A stretch of DNA of 64,000 nt, taken from the NCBI RefSeq assembly GCF_040529045.1, contig NZ_CP131914.1, positions 4,510,501 to 4,574,500 of the forward strand, given 5' to 3'. A program made the translations under genes and the position numbers. This stretch comes from Xanthomonas indica. Lineage in GTDB: Bacteria; Pseudomonadota; Gammaproteobacteria; Xanthomonadales; Xanthomonadaceae. Positions 1 through 9,975 of this stretch are shown here, in pieces; the first letter of the stretch is position 1, and the number at the start of each line of letters is the position of its first letter. The notes beneath the pieces are model-generated. The model had not been told where the DNA came from and did no database searches. It saw only the letters and a program-made list of their open reading frames with translations.

Positions 1-548
1 CCAACCAGACCCACTACCTGGCCGAGCGCGCCGGCTTCAACTACTGGAGCCACCAGCCGAACCGCCGCGTGGGCGGGGTGGCCTCCAGCGCCAACGGCCT
101 GCTCAGCCGGCTGGAGCCGGTGGAAGTGCAGGACCATGCCCTGCCCGGCCGGCTCGGCGGGCGTGGCGTGCTGCTGGCCAAGTTCGGCAACGGCGCCGAA
201 GGCCTGGCGGTGGCGGTGGCGCACCTGTCGCTGGGCGCCAACTCGCGCGCAGCGCAACTGGCCTTCATCGCCGAGCTGCTGTCCGATCACCCCAACGTGG
301 TGCTGATGGGCGACTTCAACTGCGTCGCCGACCGCCCGGAAATGCAGTTCCTCTACCAGCGCACCCGGCTGCAACCGCCGGGCTGCGTGGTTCCGACCTT
401 CCCCAGCTGGCGCCCGCAGCGCGCCATCGACCACATCCTGGTCAGCGACGGCCTGCGCTGCAACGCGCAGCGTGCGGTGCCCGCCGCGTTCTCCGACCAC
501 CTCGCCGTGGCGACCGAGATCGAGGTGCCGCAGCACTTGTTGCGCTGA
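1..548 (+). CDS. Endonuclease/exonuclease/phosphatase family protein, C-terminal part
   Basis: The reading frame is open from the window edge (first full codon at 3), so the N-terminus lies outside. The visible 181 residues carry two hallmarks of the EEP (DNase I-like) fold: a metal/catalytic strand reading LMGDFNCVAD and a C-terminal SDHLAV motif holding the general-base His and its Asp. Family members cleave phosphodiester or phosphomonoester bonds in nucleic acids, lipids or inositol phosphates, and the substrate cannot be told from this fragment. A downstream REP-like element at 575-597 separates it from the convergent receptor gene. Family assignment is secure; exact role unknown. Confidence 0.85.
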   Translation, partial: NQTHYLAERAGFNYWSHQPNRRVGGVASSANGLLSRLEPVEVQDHALPGRLGGRGVLLAKFGNGAEGLAVAVAHLSLGANSRAAQLAFIAELLSDHPNVVLMGDFNCVADRPEMQFLYQRTRLQPPGCVVPTFPSWRPQRAIDHILVSDGLRCNAQRAVPAAFSDHLAVATEIEVPQHLLR

Positions 549-574
549 GGCAGCCCGGTCAGTTCTTGCACCAC

Positions 575-597
575 GTAGGCGCGGCTTTAGCCGCGGG
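575..597. repeat. REP-like 23-nt palindromic element
   Basis: The sequence begins GTAGGCGCGGC and ends GCCGCGGG. It is a variant of the 23-nt stem-loop found at 7702, 7745, 52359, 52437, 52673 and 54628. It lies in the 126-bp gap between two convergent genes, a typical place for such elements. Confidence 0.7.
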
Positions 598-674
598 AAC
601 TCTCGTCCCATCACATCGGCAACACCCTGCGAGAGCACGCGCGCTCCCGCCAGGTGCCATCGCGCAGGCCGCGA

Positions 675-3563
675 CTAGAACTTCAGATCCGCACGCACGT
701 ACAGGTAACGTCCGCCCGGGATGCCGTAGGTGGAGGCGTCGTAGCCGTTGAGCGAGCACGACAGGCAGATCGGCGGGTCCTTGTCGAAGACGTTGTTGAC
801 GCCGCCGCTGAGGGTCAGGCCCTTGAGCCAGTCGAAGCGGTAGCCCACCTGCAGGTCGTGGTAGGTGATCGCATCCAGCGTGTTGGTGCCGGCGACCGGG
901 TCGCTGCACACCGGGAACGCGACCGCATCGCCGCACTGTTCGGTCAGCTCGGAGATGTGCCGCAGCGTCCACGACGCATTCCAGCGGCCAAGCGACCAGT
1001 CCAGGCTCAGATTGCTGGTCCACTCGGGAATCGAGCTGTCCACCACTTCCACGCCCGGGCGCTGCGGCTGCACCTGGCCGGCCGCGCCGGTGGCGACATA
1101 GCGGGTGACGAAGGTGTTCTGCCAGCCGACCTTCAGGCGGCCCGCGGCGGTCTCCGGCGTGGTCCAGAACAGGTCCACGTCCCATCCGTCGGTCTTGATC
1201 GAGCCGAGGTTGGTGAGCCGGTTGTTGAAGCCGTTGATGCCGCCGGTGGACGCGCGGGTGATGCCGTCGCAGTACGTCGGCGACAGCGTGTCCACGCACA
1301 GATCGAGCTGGGTCTGCGCGTTGATCGCCTGGATCGCGCCATCGATGTCGTGGCGGTAGAAGGTCACCTCCACGTCGAAGCGGTCCGACCACGGCACGTT
1401 GCTGGCGAACCACGGGCTCCAGACGAAGCCGGCGCTGAAGCTGCGCGCCTTTTCCGGCTCCAGCGCGCGGTTGCCGCCGGTGGTCACCGAGATCTGCGAG
1501 TTGGCCTGCTGGTAGCCGGTCGGCACGCCGAGCGCGGCGCAGTTGCTGGCGCTGCCGCGCGGCGCGGTGCCGCCCAGGCCGATCGAGCACGGGTCGGACA
1601 GGGTCAGGTCGGCGCGCGCGGCCGAGCCATACAGTTCGCCGATGCTGGGCGCGCGGAAGCCTTCGGCATAGCTGGCACGCAGCACGAAGTCCGGCGCCAC
1701 CTGCCAGCGCAGGCCGTACTTCGGGGTGAACTTGCCGCCGAAGGTGGAGTAGTCGGAATAGCGCCCGGCCAGGCTCAGGTCCAGTTTGTCGCCCAGCGGC
1801 GAGTCGGCGAAGATCGGCACGCTCAGTTCGAGGTAGGCCTCCTTGACGTCGTAGCTGCCCTGCGTCGGCAGCGATGGCACGCCGTTGTAGTGGCCGATGA
1901 CGGTCAGCGGATCGGGGCGGTAGAAGCCCTCGTACTTGCGGTACTCCACGCCGGTGGCGAAGGACACCGCGCCGGCCGGCAGCCGGAACAGGTCGCTGCT
2001 GAGGTTGGCGGTGAACTGGGTCAGTTCGTTCTGGCTGCGGTCGTGCACCACCGGCTGGATCCAGCGCAGCATGTCCGGGGTGATGCTGCCGGCGCCGCCG
2101 AAGATGTTCAGCGGCACGCAGCCGGCCACCGCCGCGCACGCCGCCGGATCGCCGAGCGCCAGGTTGATGTTGTAGATGTTGTAGCTGCCGTAGTTGGTCT
2201 GCTCGGCCTTGTTCTTGCTGTAGGCGCCGTTGACGTCCCAGAACCAGGTGCGGTCGGCACCCTCGAAGCTGCCGATGAAGCCGGTGCCGACGTACTGGGT
2301 GTCCACGCGCTGCTCGAACACGCGCGCGCCGCCTTCCACCGGGCGGCGCCCGATCATGATCAGGTTGCTGCCCGAATCCAGCGCGAAGCCGAACGGGTTG
2401 TACGGGTTGGCCGCGGAAATGACGATGTTGTCGGCCAGCGGATTGCCGGTGCCGGCGTCGGGGCCGAGGAAGATCGGCTCGGGCGCGGCCTGGTTGGTCG
2501 ATTCGCGGCGGTTGCCGAGCAGTTTCAGGTACCACTGCACGTCGTCGTTGAAGAAGAAGCGGAACTGGCCGAACACCCCCTTGCGCTCGGACGGCGTCAG
2601 CAGCAGGTTGGAGGCGGCGAAGTTGTAGCGGTCGGCGGTGGTGAAGCAGTGGTAGTCGTCGCTGCGGGTACAGCCGCCGGCGCCGTCGTAGCGTGGCGTG
2701 CCCACGCCGCTGTTGGGGGTCAGGTTCTGCTCGGCGCCGGTGTTGGGGTCGACGAAGATGAAGCGCCCATCCGGCGTGGCCGAGCTACCGAAGGTCAGGC
2801 CGGTGCCGGGAATCGGATACAGCGACTGCGTACGGTCGCGCGCGTAGATCGGATCCTGCTTGGTGTAGCTGGCACCGAGGAACAGGCTGGTGCGCTCGGT
2901 GCTGTGGCCCCAGGCCAGGTCCACGCCCTTGCTGGCGCCGTCGCCCTTGTCGTACTCGCCGTAGTTCAGCGTGACCTGGCCGCCGTCGAAACTGCGCCGG
3001 GTGATGATGTTGACCACGCCGGCGATGGCGTCCGAGCCGTACAGCGAGGAAGCGCCGTCTTCCAGCACCTCGACGCGTTCGACGATGGCCAGCGGGATGG
3101 TATTGAGGTCGGTGGCCGCGCCCACGCCCGAGGCGGAGGATTCATTGACCCAGCGCATGCCGTCGACCAGCACCAGCACGCGCTTGGCGCCCAGATGGCG
3201 CAGATCGACCTGCGCCGAGCCGGCGCCGACACCGCTGCCGTCCGGCGGAAAACCGAAATTGCCGGAGGAGTTGAACTTGGCGTTCAAGGCCGAGCCGGAG
3301 GCGGTGAGCTCCTGCAGCACATCGCCGATGGAGGTCAGGCCGGTGCGTTCGATGTCGGCGCGGGTCAAGGTCTGCACCGGCACCTGGCCCTCCACTTCGG
3401 CGCGGCGGATGCGGGTGCCGGTGACCTGCACGCTGTCCAGGGTGGTGGCGCCGCCGGGGGCGGCCGGGGTGCTCTGTTGCTGGGCGCCGGCGATGGCGGG
3501 GACGCCACCGAGCAGGGCCAGGGATACCGCGAAGACCAAAGGATGGCGGTGCAGGAAGTTCAT
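675..3563 (-). CDS. TonB-dependent receptor
   Basis: A 962-residue outer-membrane receptor. It starts [10 protein letters not shown] with a clear Sec signal peptide cleaved near GAQQQ, and GGAGAG lies just upstream. The plug domain (about residues 45-180) contains VQVTGTRI, the VLVLVDGMR strand and [18 protein letters not shown], all standard for the family. The rest is the 22-stranded barrel, ending in the expected terminal aromatic (VRADLKF). Such receptors import scarce ligands using the TonB-ExbBD motor. Neighbours give no substrate: slt is divergent and lies 690 bp away. A longer frame continues upstream of this start but lacks a signal peptide at its beginning, so the 3563 start is preferred. 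Confidence 0.93.
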   Translation of the reverse strand: MNFLHRHPLVFAVSLALLGGVPAIAGAQQQSTPAAPGGATTLDSVQVTGTRIRRAEVEGQVPVQTLTRADIERTGLTSIGDVLQELTASGSALNAKFNSSGNFGFPPDGSGVGAGSAQVDLRHLGAKRVLVLVDGMRWVNESSASGVGAATDLNTIPLAIVERVEVLEDGASSLYGSDAIAGVVNIITRRSFDGGQVTLNYGEYDKGDGASKGVDLAWGHSTERTSLFLGASYTKQDPIYARDRTQSLYPIPGTGLTFGSSATPDGRFIFVDPNTGAEQNLTPNSGVGTPRYDGAGGCTRSDDYHCFTTADRYNFAASNLLLTPSERKGVFGQFRFFFNDDVQWYLKLLGNRRESTNQAAPEPIFLGPDAGTGNPLADNIVISAANPYNPFGFALDSGSNLIMIGRRPVEGGARVFEQRVDTQYVGTGFIGSFEGADRTWFWDVNGAYSKNKAEQTNYGSYNIYNINLALGDPAACAAVAGCVPLNIFGGAGSITPDMLRWIQPVVHDRSQNELTQFTANLSSDLFRLPAGAVSFATGVEYRKYEGFYRPDPLTVIGHYNGVPSLPTQGSYDVKEAYLELSVPIFADSPLGDKLDLSLAGRYSDYSTFGGKFTPKYGLRWQVAPDFVLRASYAEGFRAPSIGELYGSAARADLTLSDPCSIGLGGTAPRGSASNCAALGVPTGYQQANSQISVTTGGNRALEPEKARSFSAGFVWSPWFASNVPWSDRFDVEVTFYRHDIDGAIQAINAQTQLDLCVDTLSPTYCDGITRASTGGINGFNNRLTNLGSIKTDGWDVDLFWTTPETAAGRLKVGWQNTFVTRYVATGAAGQVQPQRPGVEVVDSSIPEWTSNLSLDWSLGRWNASWTLRHISELTEQCGDAVAFPVCSDPVAGTNTLDAITYHDLQVGYRFDWLKGLTLSGGVNNVFDKDPPICLSCSLNGYDASTYGIPGGRYLYVRADLKF

Positions 3564-4254
3564 CCGTCTCTCTCTCCAGAAAGGATGTGGGTCGGCCGCT
3601 GCGACCCCCTGCACCGCGACGGCGTGGAATTCGTTGTAAACAAATCGTAAACGGGCTGCAAGCGCCCGGCAGGCAAAGCGTGGGCGATCGATGCGACTGG
3701 TCGATCTGGTAGACACAGGCTCGAGAGACGTCCTCCAACAGCGATGCAATGCCAACGCCCCTCTCCCATCGGTAACGGGGTTGGGGTGAGGGTCCGGCGT
3801 GCGAAGCGCCCGCGACGATCGGACGATAAGGGGCTTCGCCCGCACCCTCATCCGCCCCTGCGGGGCACCTTCCCCCGAAAAGGGGGCCATGGTCCCGATG
3901 GGAAAAGGGAGAAGCCGAGCCCCTCTCCCCCCGGGAGAGGGGTTGGGGTGAGGGTACGGAAGCGAAGCGCCCGCGGCGATATGCGACAAGAGGCTCGCCC
4001 ACTCTCTCACCCGCCCCTGCAGGCACCGGATACCGGCCCGGCGAGCGGTGCCAAGCTGCAACCGCTGCAGGGCATTGCACTGACACGACGTCGCTGCGTC
4101 CGTCAGCACGTTGGCATCGCGGCATCCAGCGCAATCGCCGGCGCGCCGGGACGGCGCGACACAGCAGCGTCGCAGCCGCGAAAGCGGACGCAACGACAGC
4201 GCCCACCATCGCCCGTGGCACGGCGATTCATCGGCCTTCGGTATAGTCCCGCGC
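3564..4254. repeat. Gene-free 691-bp spacer with two direct copies of a xanthomonad repeat
   Basis: Between the divergent receptor and slt there is no convincing gene. Two direct copies of a roughly 60-bp element lie at 3758-3817 and 3920-3979. Both start CCCCTCTCCC, pass through GGGGTTGGGGTGAGGGT and end GCGAAGCGCCCGCG. The first part of each can fold (CCCCTCTCCC...GAGAGGGG). A G/C-run imperfect hairpin (CCCCCGAAAAGGGGG) sits between them at about 3872. A TATAGT hexamer at 4242-4247 is a possible -10 box for slt. Confidence 0.6.
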
Positions 4255-6207
4255 ATGATCCTGCGCACGTCTCTCCTGCTGTTCGCCGCCGCGTTGTGCG
4301 GCCCCGTTTCCGCCCTCGCCCAGTCCCTGGATGCGCAACGCCCGGCGATCCGCTCGGCGATCGACGATGCCGAGCAGGGCCGGTTCGATCCGGTCCGCGC
4401 CGCTGCCTTCAGGCAGCATCCGCTGTACGGCTGGCTGGAGTACGCCAACCTGCGCCGCAGCATCGACAAGGTGTCCGATGCGCAGGCGCAGGACTTCCTC
4501 AAGCGCTACGCCGGGCAGCCGGTGGCCGAGAGCTTCCGCGCGCTGTGGCTGCCGGCGCTGGCGCGGCGCGAGGACTGGCCGGCGCTGCTGGCGAACTGGA
4601 AACCCACCGAGAACCTCGGCCTGCGCTGCGCCCAGCTCAATGCGCGCCAGGCCACCGGCCGCGCCGATGCGCAGTGGGTGGACGAGGCGCAGGCGCTGTG
4701 GCGCAACGCCGGCAAGTCGCTGCCCGACGCCTGCGATCCGGTGTTCGCGGTGCTGCAGGCGCGCGGCGGCATGACCGATGCGCTGCGCTGGGCGCGCGTG
4801 GAAGCGGCCGCCGACGCACAGCAGCCGGCGGTGATGCGCGCCGCCGCGCGCGGCCTGCCCGCCGCCGACCTGGCGCTGGCCAACGACTACGCCGCGTTCC
4901 TGGACGCGGTGCATCTGCGTGCACTGAGCTGGCCCAGGACCGAGCGCAGCCGCAAGGTGGCGGTGGACGGGCTGGAAAAGCTGGCCAAGGCCGACCCGGA
5001 TGCCGCCGAGCGGCAACTGCCGCAGTTCGCCCAGGCGCTGCAGTTCAGCGAGGCGCAGCGCGGCGCGGTGCTGTACCAGATCGCGCTGTGGACGGTGGCC
5101 TCGTACGGCCCCGATTCGGCGCGCCGGCTCAATGCCGTGCCCGAGTCCGCCTACGACGAACGCCTGCACGAGTGGCGCGCGCGCGAGGCGATGGCGCGCG
5201 GCGACTGGCCGGCGGCGCTGGCCGCGATCCGCAAGATGCCGCCGGCGCAGCGCAACGATTCGCGCTGGCAGTACTTCGAAGCGCGCCTGGCGGAGAAGAC
5301 CGGCAATCCGAGCGAGGCGCAGCGCCTGTATCGCGCGGCGGCCAGCTCCGCCACCTTCCACGGCTTCCTGGCCGCCGACCGGCTCAAGCAGCCGTATGCG
5401 CTGTGCCCGTGGGAACCGAACGACAGCGCGCAGGCGCAGGCGGCGGTGGCGCGCGACCCGGCGCTGATCCGCGCGCTGGAGCTGTTCAAGATCGACCGCG
5501 CCGGCTGGGCAGTGGCCGAGTGGAACGATGCGCTGAGCCGCTTCGACGACACCCAGCGACGCCTGGCGGTGGAAGTGGCCAGCGCCAACGGCTGGTTCGA
5601 CCGCGCGGTGTTCGGGCTGGGCAAGCGCCCGGAAGAGCAGCGCCTGTATACGCTGCGCTTCCCGCTGCACCACGCCGAGACCATCCGCCGCGAAGCCGGC
5701 AGGAACGCGATCGACCCGGCCTGGGTGGCCGCCGAGATCCGCGCCGAGAGCGTGTTCAATCCCAATGCGCGCTCGCCGGCCAATGCGATGGGCCTGATGC
5801 AGGTGGTGCCGGCCACCGGTGCCAGCGTCGCCCGCACCCTCGGCCTGGCCGGCTACGGCGGCGCAGCGAGCCTGTACGACCCGGACACCAACATCGCCAT
5901 CGGCACCGCCTACCTGCGCCAGTTGCTCAACACCTACGGCCTGCCCTATCTGACCATCGCCGCCTACAACGCCGGCCCCGGCCCGGCCTCGCGCTGGCAG
6001 ACCCAGCGCCCGGGCCACGACCCCGACTTCTGGATCGAGACGGTCAGCTACAAGGAGACCCGCGAGTACGTGGCGCGCATCCTCGCCTTCAGCGTGATCT
6101 ACGATTGGCGCCTCAACGGCGACGCCCTGCCGGTCACCGAACGCATGCTCGGCAAGCTGGACGCGCCGCGGAAGAAGTTTGTGTGTGAGGCCGGGAGTCG
6201 GGATTAG
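4255..6207 (+). CDS. slt: Soluble lytic murein transglycosylase
   Basis: A 650-residue periplasmic peptidoglycan lyase. It cleaves MurNAc-GlcNAc bonds to leave 1,6-anhydro ends. The start at 4255 gives a signal peptide (MILRTSLLLFAAALCGPVSA). A long helical superhelix domain precedes a C-terminal GH23 domain with AEIRAESVFNP, where the catalytic Glu is about residue 498, followed by the NAMGLMQVVPATG and IAAYNAGPG motifs. Length and domain order match Slt70. The last residues and the TAG stop lie inside the left arm of an intergenic inverted repeat that starts at 6190, so the repeat supplies the C-terminal tail (about GSRD). The cca gene follows on the same strand. Confidence 0.95.
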   Translation: MILRTSLLLFAAALCGPVSALAQSLDAQRPAIRSAIDDAEQGRFDPVRAAAFRQHPLYGWLEYANLRRSIDKVSDAQAQDFLKRYAGQPVAESFRALWLPALARREDWPALLANWKPTENLGLRCAQLNARQATGRADAQWVDEAQALWRNAGKSLPDACDPVFAVLQARGGMTDALRWARVEAAADAQQPAVMRAAARGLPAADLALANDYAAFLDAVHLRALSWPRTERSRKVAVDGLEKLAKADPDAAERQLPQFAQALQFSEAQRGAVLYQIALWTVASYGPDSARRLNAVPESAYDERLHEWRAREAMARGDWPAALAAIRKMPPAQRNDSRWQYFEARLAEKTGNPSEAQRLYRAAASSATFHGFLAADRLKQPYALCPWEPNDSAQAQAAVARDPALIRALELFKIDRAGWAVAEWNDALSRFDDTQRRLAVEVASANGWFDRAVFGLGKRPEEQRLYTLRFPLHHAETIRREAGRNAIDPAWVAAEIRAESVFNPNARSPANAMGLMQVVPATGASVARTLGLAGYGGAASLYDPDTNIAIGTAYLRQLLNTYGLPYLTIAAYNAGPGPASRWQTQRPGHDPDFWIETVSYKETREYVARILAFSVIYDWRLNGDALPVTERMLGKLDAPRKKFVCEAGSRD

Positions 6208-6331
6208 GGATTCGGGATTGGCAACAGCGCAGCGCGCCCACATGCAGGTAGCATCAACATAGGCAGGGGCGGTATTTCGTTCCGACAACCCCGCCTTTGC
6301 GAATCCCGAATCCCCACTCCCGAATCCCAGC
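6190..6331. repeat. Heptad-type long inverted repeat, copy 1
   Basis: The left arm (6190-6223) is built of GGGATTC/GGGATTA-like heptads. The right arm (6296-6331) carries the complementary GAATCCC units. The arms bracket about 70 bp of unrelated sequence. The left arm overlaps the end of slt and the right arm ends two bases before the cca start codon, leaving cca without a recognisable Shine-Dalgarno. Related copies lie at 32524-32675, 34101-34296 and 60708-60827. Confidence 0.75.
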
Positions 6332-6333
6332 CC

Positions 6334-7578
6334 ATGAACACCTACCTCGTCGGCGGCGCCGTCCGCGATGCCCTGCTCGGGCAGCCGCCGGGCGACCGTG
6401 ACTGGGTGGTGGTGGGCGCCACGCCGCAGCAGATGCTGGACCTGGGCTACAAGCAGGTCGGTCGCGATTTCCCGGTGTTCCTGCATCCGCGCAGCGGCGA
6501 GGAATACGCCTTGGCGCGCACCGAGCGCAAGGCCGGGCGCGGCTATCACGGCTTCGTGGTGCAGGCCGATCCGTCGGTGACGCTGGAAGAGGACCTGCAG
6601 CGGCGCGACTTCACCATCAACGCGATCGCCCGCGACGAGGCCGACGGGCGCCTGGTCGATCCCTATGGCGGCGTGCGCGATCTCGAACAGCGGGTGCTGC
6701 GCCATGTCGGCCCGGCCTTCGCCGAGGATCCGCTGCGCGTGCTGCGCGCGGCACGGTTCATGGCGCGGCTGGCGCCGCTGGGGTTCCGCGTCGCCGACGA
6801 GACCATGGCGCTGATGCGCACGATGGCCGCCGGCGGCGAACTGGAGACGCTGGTGCCCGAGCGCGTGTGGCAGGAGCTGCGCCGCAGCCTGGCGTCCGCG
6901 CAGCCATCGGCGTTCCTGCGCACGCTGCGCGAGGCCGAGGCGCTGCGCTGGGTCCTGCCCGAACTGGATGCCCTGTACGGCGTGCCGCAGCGCGCCGAGT
7001 ACCACCCGGAAATCGACACCGGCCGCCACCAGGAACTGGTCAGCGACATGGCCGCGCGGCTGGCGCCGGGCGACGCGTTGATCGGCTTCGCCGCGCTGAC
7101 CCACGACCTGGGCAAGGCGCTCACGCCGCCGGAGGAATGGCCGCGTCACCTGATGCACGAACAACGCGGCCTGGCACCGCTGCGCGCGCTGTGCGAACGC
7201 CTGAAGCTGCCGCAGGAGCACCGGCAACTGGCCGAGATCGCCTGCCGCGAGCATCTGAACGTGCATCGCCTGGCCGAGTTGCGCGACCGCACCGTGCACG
7301 AACTGCTGCAACGCTGCGACGGTTTCCGCAAGCCCGAGCGCATCGCGCAGCTGGCGACGGTGTGCGAGGCCGACAAGCGCGGCCGCCTCGGCAGCGAGGA
7401 CGCCGATTATCCGCAGGGCCGTGACCTGCAGCGCCTGCATGCGGCCGCGCTGGCGGTGAACGCGCGCGATCTGGCCGCACAGGGGCTGAGCGGCCCGCAG
7501 ATCGGCGAGGCGCTGGCCAAGGCGCGGATCGCGGCGATCGCCGCGGCGCGGCGGGAGCTGCAGGCCGACACGCCCTGA
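6334..7578 (+). CDS. cca: Multifunctional CCA-adding tRNA nucleotidyltransferase
   Basis: A 414-residue enzyme that adds or repairs the 3'-CCA of tRNAs from CTP and ATP. The class II head has [13 protein letters not shown] followed by the metal-binding GDRDWVVVG (Asp pair near residues 21 and 23). [10 protein letters not shown] and the [12 protein letters not shown] neck motif follow. A C-terminal HD domain ([10 protein letters not shown]) marks the bacterial form with phosphatase/phosphodiesterase activity. Length matches the E. coli enzyme. It is probably co-transcribed with slt, although the repeat between them could act as a hairpin. Confidence 0.96.
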   Translation: MNTYLVGGAVRDALLGQPPGDRDWVVVGATPQQMLDLGYKQVGRDFPVFLHPRSGEEYALARTERKAGRGYHGFVVQADPSVTLEEDLQRRDFTINAIARDEADGRLVDPYGGVRDLEQRVLRHVGPAFAEDPLRVLRAARFMARLAPLGFRVADETMALMRTMAAGGELETLVPERVWQELRRSLASAQPSAFLRTLREAEALRWVLPELDALYGVPQRAEYHPEIDTGRHQELVSDMAARLAPGDALIGFAALTHDLGKALTPPEEWPRHLMHEQRGLAPLRALCERLKLPQEHRQLAEIACREHLNVHRLAELRDRTVHELLQRCDGFRKPERIAQLATVCEADKRGRLGSEDADYPQGRDLQRLHAAALAVNARDLAAQGLSGPQIGEALAKARIAAIAAARRELQADTP

Positions 7579-7701
7579 TCGCGGCGACGCCGTGCTTGCA
7601 ATCCACGCCGCAGGAGCAGTTCTGATTCCAGTCCTGGAATCGGCAACGACAGGTTTCCTGGAAATCGCGATCGCGACTGATGCGAACATCCAGGCCCACG
7701 T

Positions 7702-7767
7702 GTAGGAGCGGCTTCAGCCGCGACCGGCGTGATCGGGAAGGCCTGTCGCGGCTGAAGCCGCTCCTAC
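7702..7767. repeat. Perfect inverted pair of 23-nt REP-like elements
   Basis: GTAGGAGCGGCTTCAGCCGC plus GAC at 7702-7724 is matched by its exact reverse complement at 7745-7767, with a 20-bp loop. Each unit is itself an imperfect palindrome. The pair lies in the 300-bp gap between the convergent cca and tandem-repeat-protein genes and could fold as a long hairpin. No other feature is seen in 7579-7878. Confidence 0.85.
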
Positions 7768-7878
7768 GGGGCCATGACGTGCCCGCTTGATCATGGCAAG
7801 GGTAGGCATCCTCCGTCACGACGCACCTGGACGAACGGCGCGGCGGCGGTGACCGCCGCACTGCTCGCCAGGCGCGCG

Positions 7879-9975
7879 CTACGGCACCTGGATCGCCTCC
7901 CCGCTGGCCACGACCACCGTGGCGATCTGCGATACGGCATCGCGGCTGTCCACGTCGGCGATCGCCCCCAGCAGCGTGCTGTTGTCCTGCATGTCCAAGG
8001 CGTCCCGATAGCGCGCGTTGGCCACATCGGTCAGTTGCAGGCCGAGTTCGCTGACGCGCAGCGCCGCCGCGTCCACCACGCCGTCGAGCATCTGCGCGCC
8101 CTGCAGCGCGATGCGGGCGGCGCGCGCGTTGGCGACATCGCCGAGATCGACCACGCCGGCGAATCCGTCCAGCGTGCCTGCCGCGTCGATCACCTCATCC
8201 ACCAACTCGCCATAGGCGATCGACACGCGCTGGGCCGACGCCGATAGCGCGCCTCCGGCATTGCCGCTGCGCCGCACGCGCAGTTCCGCGCTGGCGTCGC
8301 GCGCATCGATCAGGTCCAGCAATTCGTCGACGAGTTCGCCCTCGACGATGTCCAGTGCCTGGACCCGGGCGTTGCCGGCATCGGCCATGTCCAGGCGCAG
8401 CTGCGCGCGGGCGAGCGCGCCCTGCAGGTCGACCGCCTCGTCGATCAGTTCGCCATGGACGACGGCCAGGGCGTCTCCGGTGACGTTGCCGCTGTCCGCG
8501 AACGCGACGTCGAGCGTGCCGCCGTCGATGGACCCGGCATCGATCGCCTCGTCGATCAGCTCGCCCTCCTCGATCCGCGCGGCCAAGGCGTGCAGGTTGC
8601 CGGCATCCTCGAAGCGCACCGCCAACACCGCATCCTGTATCGCCCCCACATCGATCGCTTCGTCGATCAGTTCGCCGTCCACGATCCGCGCATCGGCAGC
8701 GACCGCATTGCCGCTGCGCAGCAGCGTCACCGCGACATCGGACGCGAGCAGGTCGGCAGCGTCCAGCGGCTCGTCGATCAGCCCGCCATCGCCGATACGC
8801 AGTGCGCCCTCGACGCTGGCGTTGCCGGTATCGGTCAGGCGCAGGTCGATCGCCGCGTCCTGCACGTGCCCGGCGTCGACCAGTTCGTCGACCAGCACCG
8901 CATCCTGGATGTCCAGTGCGCGCGCATCGACATTGGCCACGTTGGCGAGTCCGATCGCGATCTGGCCACCCAGCCACGGCCCGGCGTGCACCACCTCATC
9001 CAGCAACTGGCCGGCGAACAGGCGGACCGCGTCCGCCGCCACAGTGGCCACGTCGTCCGCCTGCACGGCGACGTGGCTGCCGCGCAACGGATGGGCGATC
9101 AGCGCGCCTTGCAGGCGGCCGCCGCCGATCGTCAGCAGGCCACGATCACCGCGCACCCGGTCGCTGCGCTCCACGGCGACCGCGAGACAGGCGCCGTCGG
9201 CCGCCGCGACCGCTGCATCGCGTGGCGCGATGAGCCGTTCGCTGAGGCTGCCGCCGCCCAGGTGCAGGTGGCTCTGCGCGGTCTGCAGGCTGACGTTGGC
9301 CGAGTCGCGCAGGCGCACATCGAGACGCGCACCGTGCGCGATGGGGCCGTCGACCAACGTGCCGATCAGCGCGGCCTGCACCGGCCCCGCCGGCGCATGC
9401 AAGCTGCCATCGGCCGCAAGCGTGTCCTCGCCCAGGATCAATCGCCCGGCCAGCGCCACGTTGGCGCTGTCCTGCACCAGGATCGCCAGCGTGGCGTCCG
9501 CACCGACACTGTGCACCAGCGTCGGCAACAACGACGGCTGCGCATGCCACTGCGCATCCTGCACGGCCTGGTTGGCCTGTCCGCAGATCGCGATGGCCAG
9601 GGTTTGCCCCGCGGGTACATCGAGCGGCGTGGCGAACCCGTAGGACTGCCAGGGCCCGCCGTTGCGGGCGATGAAGCGCCCGACCGCGGTCGGGCCGGCG
9701 CAGTCCACCGGCAACGCCGGCCGCCGGCACGCCGCCGGTGGCGTCGCGGCCCAGGTCGGCCAGGCCGTGGCCCATAACAGCAGGACGGCCCCGGCGCGCA
9801 TGCTGCCCGCGCCGAGCCGCTTCGACATCTGCACTTGCGGCCGCTCGGCCGCGCGACGCGGCGCATTGCCGCCGCCATGCCATTGCTTGCGCCAAGCCAC
9901 GACGACGCGCGACATTCCGTCGAACCACCCTTCACCGCTGCCGCAAGAACGCGGCACCGTCCGTACGATGCGCAT
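7879..9975 (-). CDS. Secreted acidic tandem-repeat protein of unknown function
   Basis: I do not recognise a family for this 698-residue protein. The 9975 start is preferred because GGGGGAG lies six bases upstream. It gives a long N-region before a hydrophobic signal sequence (MRAGAVLLLWATAWPTWA, starting at internal Met 59; an alternative start at 9828 has no Shine-Dalgarno). The N-terminal third has a Cys-containing segment. From about residue 322 to 664 there are nine units of 36-43 residues with the pattern GELIDEAID, then alternating hydrophobic residues, then D-x-G-N-x. Weaker units flank them. The repeats are rich in Asp/Glu and lack Cys, which suggests an extended beta-solenoid or strand-turn-strand array. 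This could be a surface fibre, adhesin or matrix protein, but that is inference. Confidence 0.8.
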   Translation of the reverse strand: MRIVRTVPRSCGSGEGWFDGMSRVVVAWRKQWHGGGNAPRRAAERPQVQMSKRLGAGSMRAGAVLLLWATAWPTWAATPPAACRRPALPVDCAGPTAVGRFIARNGGPWQSYGFATPLDVPAGQTLAIAICGQANQAVQDAQWHAQPSLLPTLVHSVGADATLAILVQDSANVALAGRLILGEDTLAADGSLHAPAGPVQAALIGTLVDGPIAHGARLDVRLRDSANVSLQTAQSHLHLGGGSLSERLIAPRDAAVAAADGACLAVAVERSDRVRGDRGLLTIGGGRLQGALIAHPLRGSHVAVQADDVATVAADAVRLFAGQLLDEVVHAGPWLGGQIAIGLANVANVDARALDIQDAVLVDELVDAGHVQDAAIDLRLTDTGNASVEGALRIGDGGLIDEPLDAADLLASDVAVTLLRSGNAVAADARIVDGELIDEAIDVGAIQDAVLAVRFEDAGNLHALAARIEEGELIDEAIDAGSIDGGTLDVAFADSGNVTGDALAVVHGELIDEAVDLQGALARAQLRLDMADAGNARVQALDIVEGELVDELLDLIDARDASAELRVRRSGNAGGALSASAQRVSIAYGELVDEVIDAAGTLDGFAGVVDLGDVANARAARIALQGAQMLDGVVDAAALRVSELGLQLTDVANARYRDALDMQDNSTLLGAIADVDSRDAVSQIATVVVASGEAIQVP
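7985..9012 (-). repeat. Coding tandem repeats, about 111-114 bp each
   Basis: Nine consecutive degenerate units encode the GELIDEAID...DxGN motif. At DNA level the recurring block TCGTCGATCAG followed by TCGCC (plus-strand reading) is visible at about 8452, 8560, 8665 and 8773. Units are strongly diverged in sequence but constant in phase, which points to an old internal duplication under protein-level selection rather than recent slippage. Confidence 0.8.

Noticed and set aside
654-3650. Open frame of about 1000 codons on the plus strand opposite the first TonB-dependent receptor
   Set aside because: It is the antisense shadow of a high-GC gene: no signal or domain, Arg/Ala/His-rich composition, and the minus-strand frame has clear receptor motifs.
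7702-7767. Possible CRISPR or terminator from the perfect inverted repeat
   Set aside because: There are only two opposed units and no spacer series or T-tract; the same unit recurs singly elsewhere, so it is a REP-type element.
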